A stretch of DNA of 64,000 nucleotides. Source: Zoogloea sp. 1C4 (GTDB taxonomy: Bacteria; Pseudomonadota; Gammaproteobacteria; Burkholderiales; Rhodocyclaceae). The DNA lies in NCBI RefSeq assembly GCF_009469605.1, contig NZ_SSXU01000014.1, forward strand, positions 48,596 through 112,595, given 5' to 3'. Below are positions 58,450 through 64,000 of the stretch, piece after piece. The notes beneath the pieces were generated by a model. The model did no database searches. It was not told the DNA's origin and saw nothing but the letters and a program-made list of their open reading frames with translations. Position 1 is the first letter of the stretch. Each line of letters starts with the position of its first letter. The translations under genes were made by a program, and so were the position numbers.

Positions 58450-58676
58450 GCTGCCTCCTGTGGCGGATGGGGTGGTCTGGACGCATCTACAGTACAGCGA
58501 TGTTAAATCAATATGCCATTTACAGTAAAGACCAATGTACTACCTGTACGCCATTTTAATGATCTGCGGGATGGATCGCCGGGTGCGGATGGCCGAACAC
58601 TGCCCCGGCGGCCGACGAAAGCCTGCCGGGGCATGAGCACCCACTGGGGGCCAGGGACGAAGAGGCGGCAGCGGCA

Positions 58677-58862
58677 GAAACGCAGTTTCGGCGCCTGAAA
58701 CGGCGTTGCGGGGGCAAGAAACTCGATTTCGCGGTCTGAAACCGAGTTTCAGGCGCTGAAAGCACGATGATGGCGCCCGAGACCTTCTTTCAGCGCGTGA
58801 ATCATGGTTTCTGGGCCGGGAAACATCGATTCACGCGCTGAATCGGAGTTTCTCGGCGCAAA
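58677..58862. repeat. Array of nine GAAACnnnGTTTC palindromes with 20-21-bp period
   Basis: Unit starts fall at 58677, 58697, 58718, 58738, 58758, 58779, 58799, 58820 and 58840 (steps 20 or 21). Cores include GAAACGCAGTTTC, GAAACCGAGTTTC, GAATCATGGTTTC and GAATCGGAGTTTC. GGCGCCT-like spacers form a second set of palindromes with the flanking arms. The layout parallels the 21-bp array at 21057 but the motif differs. The remaining part of the 58450-58946 gap holds the promoter of 58449 and no supported gene. Confidence 0.8.
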
Positions 58863-58946
58863 GATCAACATTCTTCCGCTGTATTTGTGGTCTTCGCGCA
58901 GAACCGTCGGGGGCTTGCGTGCCGCACCCGACGCCGTGCCAGGCGA

Positions 58947-59279
58947 TCAGGGCGCGAGCTGGCGCACGAGCCGGAATCCACCGCTGGTGAAGCGCATGTC
59001 GGCATACTCTCGACCGCGGTTTGCCAGGCGTACGACATCGGGGGTGCTGCCCCGCATGGCCCGCCGGACTTTGGTGAAGCCCGTCTCCCAGACATTGCCG
59101 TGCGTGTCGTACAGGGAGAACTCGTTGGGGTAAAGCGGGCGGACGGGCAGGGCGCCCTCGCCCTCGCGCGGACGTTCTTTTTGCGGCGCGCTGCATCCGG
59201 AAGCGGCCGGGCTGCGTATCCTTGATTGGGAACGCGGAAGCCGGGCAGACCAGCCCGCCGCGATGGCCAGACGGGCCAT
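58947..59279 (-). CDS. Truncated formylglycine-generating-enzyme/SUMF1-like protein
   Basis: A 110-residue product whose C-terminal half has YPNEFSLYDTHGNVWETGF, then MRGSTPDVVRLANRGR and a final FTSGGFRLVRQLAP. These mirror the C-terminus of FGE/SUMF1 proteins (GLYDMHGNVWEW, GFRLVR). The normal family length is above 250, so most of the domain is missing. The N-terminus has an arginine-rich stretch and a possible lipobox AASGC. It is divergent from the ECF sigma gene. It could be a small lipoprotein or a gene remnant; the start is uncertain. Confidence 0.5.
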   Translation of the reverse strand: MARLAIAAGWSARLPRSQSRIRSPAASGCSAPQKERPREGEGALPVRPLYPNEFSLYDTHGNVWETGFTKVRRAMRGSTPDVVRLANRGREYADMRFTSGGFRLVRQLAP

Positions 59280-59321
59280 GCAGGACGATGCCGCCGGCAC
59301 CGGCAGGAAGGAGCACGAGGC

Positions 59322-60014
59322 ATGATCGACGACATTCAGCCGGCCTTTGCGGCTGAGGCAGCAGCCCTGAACCCGGGCTTGCTGGAGGCCGCGGACGAGA
59401 CGAGCGGCAGCGGCAGCGCGGATCTGTGGTCGGCGGCGCCGGACACCGCCGAGCTGGTGGCGCTGATCGCGCGCATCCAGCGGGAGGACGACGCCGCCCT
59501 GGGCGCGCTCTACGACCGGACCAGCGGACGGGTGTATGGGCTCGCTTTGCGCATCGTGCGCACGCCTGCCGCCGCCGAGGAGATCGTGGAGGACGTGTTC
59601 TTCCAGATCTGGCAGCAGGCGGCGCGCTACGACCCGGCCCGCGGCCGCCCGCTGGCCTGGATGCTCACCATTGCCCGCAGCCGGGCCCTGGACTACCTGC
59701 GCCGCGCCGATCCGGCCACGCTGCACCCGGAGCCGGAGATCCTGATGCGGCCCGACGACGCCGACGAAGCCGCCCTCAATCCGCAGAACCTGCTGTCGGC
59801 GTGCCGCAACCACGCCCTGCTCCACGCCGCGCTGGCGGCCCTCGATCCACTGCCCCGGCAGCTGCTGGCCCTGGTGTTCTTCCGTGGCCTGACCCACGAG
59901 GAAGTCGCCGAGCAGGCCGGCCTGCCCCTCGGCACCGTCAAATCCCACGTCCGCCGCGCCCTGCTCAGCCTGCGCGGCACCCTGGCCGCCACCATGGACC
60001 GGAGCCTGACCTGA
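59322..60014 (+). CDS. ECF RNA polymerase sigma factor (SigK/RpoE-ChrR type)
   Basis: A 230-residue sigma factor. Region 2 is at about 55-120 (LYDRTSGRVYGLALRIVRTPAAAEEIVEDVFFQIWQ, LAWMLTIARSRALDYLRR). Region 4 is at about 165-220 (LDPLPRQLLALVFFRGLTHEEVAEQAGLPLGTVKSHVRRALLSLR). GGAAGGAG upstream of the ATG at 59322 supports the start. It is followed 2 bp later by a cupin protein, as in RpoE-ChrR pairs that answer to singlet oxygen. Its own regulon likely includes the ferritin-like and cytochrome genes behind it. Confidence 0.92.
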   Translation: MIDDIQPAFAAEAAALNPGLLEAADETSGSGSADLWSAAPDTAELVALIARIQREDDAALGALYDRTSGRVYGLALRIVRTPAAAEEIVEDVFFQIWQQAARYDPARGRPLAWMLTIARSRALDYLRRADPATLHPEPEILMRPDDADEAALNPQNLLSACRNHALLHAALAALDPLPRQLLALVFFRGLTHEEVAEQAGLPLGTVKSHVRRALLSLRGTLAATMDRSLT

Positions 60015-60016
60015 TC

Positions 60017-60832
60017 ATGGACACCAAACATCTGCTCGACCCCGATGACCCGACCACCGCCCGCGAGGTGGAGGACGGACTGCTCGAATCCCTCGGTCCG
60101 GTGCACTTTCCGCCCAAGCGCGCCGAGGCGGTGAAGCTGCGCCTGTTCGACCGCATTCGCGCCAGCCGCGAGGCCGGCAAGGACTTCATCCGCATCCGCT
60201 TTGACGAGGGCGAATGGGAGAGCCTTGTGCCGGGCGTACGCGTCAAGCGCATGCAGGGCGATCGCCGCGCGGCGCTGCTCGAACTGCAGCCCGGTGCGGC
60301 GATCCCCTTCCATCGCCACCATGAAGACGAAGAGTGCGTGGTGCTGCGCGGGCGGGTGGAAATGGGCGAGATCAGCGTCGGCCCGGGGGACTACCACCTG
60401 GCCCCGTCGGGCAGCCGACACGGCATCGTCCGCTCGGCCGGGGGTGCGCTGATCTACCTGCGCGGCACGCCCATCGGCCATCCGCTGGCCCTCGCCCGGG
60501 ACATGATCACCGCCCTGCTGCCCGGCGAGGACGTCGTGCCGATGACGATCCCGCGGGATGAAGGGCCGTGGGCGCACCACGCGCCGGGGGTGGATCTCAA
60601 GCTGCTGCGCGAAGAGGGCGGTCGCCGCTCGATGCTGCTGCGCCTCGAACCCGGCGCCCGGGCCGATCTGGCCTTCGGGGCGGCCGACGACTGCCTGCAA
60701 CTGGAAGGCGAAGTCAGCGTGGACGAGGTGCTGCTGCGGGCCGGCGATTTCGGCCGTCCCGCAGGCGCCGGCAGCCAGCGGCGCGTGACGAGCGCGACCG
60801 GCGGGCTGATGTTCATGAGCTGCGCCGGCTGA
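60017..60832 (+). CDS. Cupin-domain regulator (ChrR-like) lacking the zinc anti-sigma domain
   Basis: A 271-residue protein with two cupins. Cupin 1 has LELQPGAAIPFHRHHEDEECVVLRG and SGSRHGIV with metal ligands. Cupin 2 has LRLEPGARADLAFGAADDCLQLEG but lacks the histidines. In classic ChrR an N-terminal HxxxCxxC zinc site binds sigma; here the first 75 residues have no such motif. It therefore either binds sigma differently or is an enzyme of the pathway. It sits between sigma factor and ferritin-like genes on the same strand. Confidence 0.8.
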   Translation: MDTKHLLDPDDPTTAREVEDGLLESLGPVHFPPKRAEAVKLRLFDRIRASREAGKDFIRIRFDEGEWESLVPGVRVKRMQGDRRAALLELQPGAAIPFHRHHEDEECVVLRGRVEMGEISVGPGDYHLAPSGSRHGIVRSAGGALIYLRGTPIGHPLALARDMITALLPGEDVVPMTIPRDEGPWAHHAPGVDLKLLREEGGRRSMLLRLEPGARADLAFGAADDCLQLEGEVSVDEVLLRAGDFGRPAGAGSQRRVTSATGGLMFMSCAG

Positions 60833-60936
60833 GGGGTGGTGGCGACGCAAATAATGTCGTCGCCGCCTGCATCCGGATGCCGATCGGGTGCGTAGAGAGG
60901 TTGAAGCACCCCTCAACCCCCCCAGGAGATCCGATC

Positions 60937-61515
60937 ATGACCACCCTTCTCGTTCCGGCCCGCCGCAGCTTCCTGTCCTCGTCCGGCAAAGCCACCCTCT
61001 CCGTCGCCGCCATCGCCCTGCTCGCCGGGCGCGCCGATCTCGCCTCGGCCGCCGCCGGCGACGCCGCCAGGGACGTGGACATCCTCAACGTCGCCCTCGG
61101 CCTGGAGCACGAGGCCATCAACGCCTACCAGCTGGGCGCCACCAGCGGCCTGCTGCAGAAGCCGGTGCTCGACGTGGCGGTGCTCTTCCAGTCCCACCAC
61201 AAGAGCCATCGGGACGCGCTGATCACCACCATCGAGAAGATGGGCGGCAAGCCGGTGGCCGAGAAATCGATCAACGATTACGCCAAGGCGCTCAACGCCG
61301 CATCGCTGACGAGCCAGGCCGACGTGCTCAACCTGGCCGCCCGGCTGGAAATGGGCGCCACCAACGCCTACCTGGGCGTCATCCCGGCCTTCAAGGATCA
61401 CAACCTGGCCCAGATCGCCGGCCGTCTGGCTGCCGACGAGACGATGCACTGGACGGCCCTCACCAGCGCGCTCGGCCGCCCGCTCCCCACCAAGGCCCTC
61501 AGCTTCGGTGCGTGA
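60937..61515 (+). CDS. Ferritin-like domain protein with Tat-type signal
   Basis: A 192-residue exported protein. The N-terminus ARRSFLSSSGKATLSVAAIALLAG resembles a twin-arginine signal. Mature helices carry GLEHEAINAYQLGA, LFQSHHKSHRDALI, LEMGATNAYLGVI and ADETMHWTALT. These supply Glu/His ligands for a di-iron site in a four-helix bundle. CAGGAG precedes the ATG. It is the third gene of the ECF operon. Its stop overlaps the cytochrome start by one base (TGATG). It may handle reactive oxygen in the periplasm. Confidence 0.88.
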   Translation: MTTLLVPARRSFLSSSGKATLSVAAIALLAGRADLASAAAGDAARDVDILNVALGLEHEAINAYQLGATSGLLQKPVLDVAVLFQSHHKSHRDALITTIEKMGGKPVAEKSINDYAKALNAASLTSQADVLNLAARLEMGATNAYLGVIPAFKDHNLAQIAGRLAADETMHWTALTSALGRPLPTKALSFGA

Positions 61516-61871
61516 TGCGCGCCCACCACGTGGCCCTGACCTGCCTGGCCGTGCTGGCCACGCAGGCCGGGGCGGACGAAGCCCTCGACGCCAAGGCGCT
61601 CTACGAAGCCCGCTGCGGCGGCTGCCACGCCCTTGATGCAGACCGGACCGGCCCCCATCACGCCGGCGTGTACGGCCGCCGGGCGGGCAGCGTGGCGGGC
61701 TTTGCGTATTCGCCCGCGCTGGCGGGCTCGCGGATCGTCTGGAACGAAGTGACGCTGGAACGCTGGCTGCGGGACCCGGAAGCCCTGATCCCCGGCCAGC
61801 GCATGAACGTCCGGGTGAGTGACCCGGCCGAGCGCCGGGCGATCATCGGCTATCTGCGGGCGGCGCGCTGA
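61515..61871 (+). CDS. Small c-type cytochrome
   Basis: A 118-residue periplasmic protein. The signal peptide ends near TQAGA-DE. One heme site, CGGCH, lies near residues 34-38, and the axial Met is probably in GQRMN near 95. YGRRAGSVAGFAYSPAL and RRAIIGYLRAAR are typical of class I cytochrome c. It is coupled to the ferritin-like gene, which suggests electron transfer to it. It ends 13 bp before the convergent dehydrogenase gene. Confidence 0.92.
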   Translation: MRAHHVALTCLAVLATQAGADEALDAKALYEARCGGCHALDADRTGPHHAGVYGRRAGSVAGFAYSPALAGSRIVWNEVTLERWLRDPEALIPGQRMNVRVSDPAERRAIIGYLRAAR

Positions 61872-61884
61872 GCCGGCCGGGGTT

Positions 61885-62838
61885 TCACGCCACGCGATTG
61901 ACCGGCTCGCCCCGGGCGAAGGCTTCGATGTTGTCGATGAGCTGGTCGGCGAGGGTCTGCATGGCCTCGCGGCTGGACCACGCCACGTGAGGGGTGAGGA
62001 TGAAGTTGCCGGCTTCCAGCAGATCGGGCGCGAGGAGCGGGTTATCCACCGGTGGCTCGACGGTCAGCACGTCGAAGCCGGCGCCGCCAATCTGCCGGGC
62101 GCGCAGGGCGTCGGCCAGGGCCTCTTCATCCACCAGCCCGCCCCGGGCGGTGTTGATGAGGAGCGCGGTGGGTTTCATGGCTGCCAGCTCGGCCGCGCCG
62201 ATGAGATGGCGGGTGGCGTCGGTGAGGGGGCAGTGCAGGCTGATCACGTCGGCCTCGCGGATCAGCTGCTCGAAGGGCAGGTAGCCGGGGCGACAAGTTT
62301 CGGCGCCCTTGTGCTCGCCAAACACCACCTTCATGCCAAAAGCCGCCGCGATGCGCGCCACGCCCTGCCCCAGGGTGCCGCTGCCGAAGATGCCCAGGGT
62401 CTGCCCGGCGAGATCACGGATCGGGTAGTCGAAATAGCAGAACTGCTCGCTCCGCTGCCAGCGCCCCGCCGCCACCGAACGATGAAACGGCCCGATCTGC
62501 CGCGCCAGCGCCAGCAGCAGCGCAAACACGTGCTCTGGCACCGTCTCGCGGGCGTAGCCACGCACGTTGGAGACCACGATCCCCCTCGCCCGGCAGGCAT
62601 CCAGATCCACGTTGTTGTAACCCGTGGCGGCGATGGCGACCATCTGCAGCCTGGGCAGCACGTTGATGATGTCGGCGGTGAGCAGGCGCTTGTTGACCAC
62701 CGCGATGGTGGCGTCCCGCAGGCGCTCGGCCACCTGGCTCTGGGAAGTGGCTTTGTGCTCGGCCCAGGTATGTTCAAAAGCCGGCCGACGCAGATCGGCA
62801 ACAAGGGCGCCAGCTTCGATGGAGACGATGTGGTGCAT
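61885..62838 (-). CDS. D-isomer 2-hydroxyacid dehydrogenase (glycerate dehydrogenase-like)
   Basis: A 317-residue NAD(P)-dependent enzyme. VAIAATGYNNVDLDACRARGIVVSNVRGYARETVPEHV is the first signature. The Rossmann motif is LGIFGSGTLGQGVARIAAAFGM near 150-171. The catalytic R/E/H set lies in INTARGGLVDEEALADALR, GAGFDVLTVEPP and LTPHVAWSSREA. It reduces 2-oxoacids such as hydroxypyruvate to D-hydroxyacids; the substrate is not resolved. The ATG at 62838 gives the family start. It stands alone, upstream of the REP and insertion element. Confidence 0.92.
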   Translation of the reverse strand: MHHIVSIEAGALVADLRRPAFEHTWAEHKATSQSQVAERLRDATIAVVNKRLLTADIINVLPRLQMVAIAATGYNNVDLDACRARGIVVSNVRGYARETVPEHVFALLLALARQIGPFHRSVAAGRWQRSEQFCYFDYPIRDLAGQTLGIFGSGTLGQGVARIAAAFGMKVVFGEHKGAETCRPGYLPFEQLIREADVISLHCPLTDATRHLIGAAELAAMKPTALLINTARGGLVDEEALADALRARQIGGAGFDVLTVEPPVDNPLLAPDLLEAGNFILTPHVAWSSREAMQTLADQLIDNIEAFARGEPVNRVA

Positions 62839-62935
62839 GGTGGGGGCAGACTCGGATCGGCGAAGCCCCGAGCTTACCCCGCACCGGGCAGGCGAAAGAA
62901 CCGGGGTTTTCCGCAAGGCCGGCCCAGGCGATGCC

Positions 62936-63001
62936 CTGTAGGTCGGACTTCAGTCCGACATCGCGGATTGATCGGGCAGGGGTTTGTCGGACTGAAGTCC
63001 G
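62936..63001. repeat. REP palindrome pair interrupted by the insertion element
   Basis: The first arm (CTGTAGG... GTCCGACA) is complete. The second reads TGTCGGACTGAAGTCCG and then stops at about 63001, where the other copies continue ACCTACAG. The missing eight bases should lie on the other side of the element, beyond 64000. Confidence 0.88.
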
Positions 63002-63124
63002 TATATGGACTCCTCCCGTTTTGCCAGCGCGAATGTTGGACAACAAGGGGATCGATTGCTCACGTATATCCGGCCTCCTGGTTGGGCGTAGTGGCCCGGG
63101 CCATGATGAGTTATCCGCGCGTCT

Positions 63125-63175
63125 GCTCCTGATCGACCTAGCGTGCTCGCTGGCACATCGGACTTTGAAGGGTTT
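63125..63175 (-). ncRNA. Putative target-binding loop of the IS110 guide (bridge/seek) RNA
   Basis: On the minus strand the RNA would read AAGTCCGATGTG, then a small hairpin (CCAGCG AGCA CGCTAGG), then TAGGTCG. The hairpin makes the two flanks the opposite sides of an internal loop. TAGGTCG equals the left side of the REP insertion site and AAGTCCG is complementary to the right side, as in known target guides. The ends of the RNA and its donor loop cannot be set from here. Confidence 0.55.
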
Positions 63176-63287
63176 TCAGACGCCGATTCGATCAGTTTGT
63201 CATCGGCGATTCTGGCTGGGCAATCGTGAGGAAGGGGCACCTCCTTAAACCGTCATCACTGGTAAATGGCTTGGGCGCCGGCCCGCT

Positions 63288-64000
63288 TCAGGCCGGCTGG
63301 GCTGGCGTCGCGTGACCGTGCAGCGGGTCGTAGTCTTCCTCGCGCCTCAGCAGCACCCAGGCCAGGCGCATGGTCTTGTTGGCCAGCGCCACCGCCGCCA
63401 CGTTCTTGTTGCGCCGGGCGCACAGGCCCTGCAGCCACAGGCTCAACGGGTCGGTCTTGTCGCGGGCCGCTCGCAGCGCCGCGCGCGCACCGTGGATCAG
63501 CAGGGTGCGCAGGTAGGTGTCGCCCCGTTTGCTGATGCCCAGCAAGGTCTGCTTGCCCCCGCTGCTGTGCTGACCCGGGACCAGCCCGGCCCAGGCCGAG
63601 GCCTGGCGGCCATGCGTGAATTGCCGCCCATCCCCCAGCGCTGCGATCAGCGCCGTGGCCACCAGCGGACCGACGCCGCGTAGTTGCTGCAGACGTCGGG
63701 CGCTGGGGTGGGTGCGCGCCAGCGCCTCGATGGCTTTGTCCTCGGTCTTGATCCGCTCGTCCAGATACACCAGATCGTCGCGCAGCCCCATGAGCAGGAT
63801 CCGGAAATCCGCCTGCAGTCGGGTTTCTGCGTCTTCGAGGATTTCCGGCAGGCGGTGGCGCAGGCAGCGCACCCCCAACCCGATCACGATGCCGTATTCG
63901 GCGAGCAGGCCGCGGATCTGGTTGGCCTTGGCGGTGCGCTGCTTGATCAGCTCCGAGCGCACCCGGTGGCGGGCCTGGATGTGCAGTTGTTCGATCGTCT
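63288..64000 (-). CDS. IS110-family transposase (DEDD, RuvC-like), C-terminal part
   Basis: At least 237 residues, open through the window end; the DEDD catalytic part is mostly outside. The visible sequence includes IEQLHIQARHRVRSELIKQR and the following helical linker. The C-terminal domain has LQQLRGVGPLVATALIAALG, AWAGLVPGQHSSGGKQTLLG and ISKRGDTYLRTLLIHGARAAL. The serine of HSSGGK is the expected nucleophile. It catalyses RNA-guided insertion of its own element. The downstream non-coding stretch on the same strand carries the putative guide. Confidence 0.93.
   Translation of the reverse strand, partial: TIEQLHIQARHRVRSELIKQRTAKANQIRGLLAEYGIVIGLGVRCLRHRLPEILEDAETRLQADFRILLMGLRDDLVYLDERIKTEDKAIEALARTHPSARRLQQLRGVGPLVATALIAALGDGRQFTHGRQASAWAGLVPGQHSSGGKQTLLGISKRGDTYLRTLLIHGARAALRAARDKTDPLSLWLQGLCARRNKNVAAVALANKTMRLAWVLLRREEDYDPLHGHATPAQPA

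Larger units (their letters stand above)
63002..64000 (-). mobile_element. IS110-family element (IS1111-like layout), partial
   Basis: It begins right after the truncated REP at TATATGGACTCCTCCCG and contains a 286-bp non-coding stretch then an IS110-type transposase on the minus strand. The long non-coding part lies 3' of the transposase, as in the IS1111 group. The other end is outside the window. Elements of this family use a guide RNA and often target REP sequences. Confidence 0.85.

Noticed and set aside
60841..60864. GGCGACG/CGTCGCC inverted repeat before the ferritin-like gene as terminator
   Set aside because: Seven-bp stem with 10-nt loop and no T-tract, inside an operon; too weak to annotate.

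Overview
This 64 kb window is a high-GC (about two thirds G+C by eye) bacterial chromosome segment, most consistent with a denitrifying betaproteobacterium of the Rhodocyclales (Azoarcus/Thauera/Denitromonas-like). The reasons are a NirJ-type heme d1 radical SAM gene at the left edge, two PEP-CTERM proteins, one with a sigma-54-type promoter, a UbiE/UbiJ/DUF971 cluster, PhoBR, a TRAP transporter and many copies of one REP-type palindrome. The genus is an inference. No rRNA, tRNA or CRISPR array was recognised.

Layout. 1-5.9 kb: partial nirJ, small conserved genes, a NERD-helicase protein, a PEP-CTERM lectin-like protein and rdgC. 6.0-8.5 kb: a four-gene plus-strand operon (membrane protein, lipoprotein, winged-helix regulator, membrane protein) behind two tandem CTCTGAA-type operators. 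8.5-15.6 kb: bluB, dbpA, a degenerate J-domain membrane protein, a DctPQM TRAP transporter, a STAS-like protein and a NUDIX hydrolase. 15.7-20.8 kb: a tightly overlapped type III restriction-modification operon that also encodes a zeta/AAA-like P-loop protein and a 70-residue partner. 21.0-22.0 kb: a REP pair, a 21-bp-period array, a hypothetical gene and more palindromes. 22.1-26.5 kb: an ECF42-type sigma factor operon with DGPF/YCII, VOC, SnoaL-VOC and GFA proteins. 26.6-30.4 kb: a TlpA-adaptor-ABC exporter set. 31.1-34.2 kb: the pxpBCA 5-oxoprolinase genes, split by an antisense PEP-CTERM gene. 34.2-45 kb: YeeE/YedE pair, FadL-like porin, glutamate dehydrogenase, ubiJ-ubiE-DUF971, phoB-phoR, a PilZ-like protein, a HIT protein and a glutamine amidotransferase. 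45.2-55.0 kb: a sirtuin, a 1118-residue SNF2 helicase and two hybrid histidine kinases. 55-59 kb: an accessory stretch with a decayed copy of the helicase tail, one AT-rich foreign membrane-protein gene, hairpins, a beta-barrel protein, two related helical proteins and a second 20-21-bp-period array. 59.3-61.9 kb: an ECF sigma factor, cupin regulator, ferritin-like protein and cytochrome c operon. 61.9-64 kb: a 2-hydroxyacid dehydrogenase, then an IS110/IS1111-type element inserted into a REP palindrome and running off the window.

The most notable observations are four. (1) The IS110-type element sits in a REP half, and its non-coding end carries an internal loop with 7-nt matches to both sides of the REP insertion site, as expected of a target-binding guide RNA. 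(2) There are two intergenic arrays of short palindromes spaced two helical turns apart. (3) A P-loop protein and small partner are embedded in the restriction-modification operon. (4) An AT-rich gene lies next to a deleted duplicate of the helicase C-terminus.
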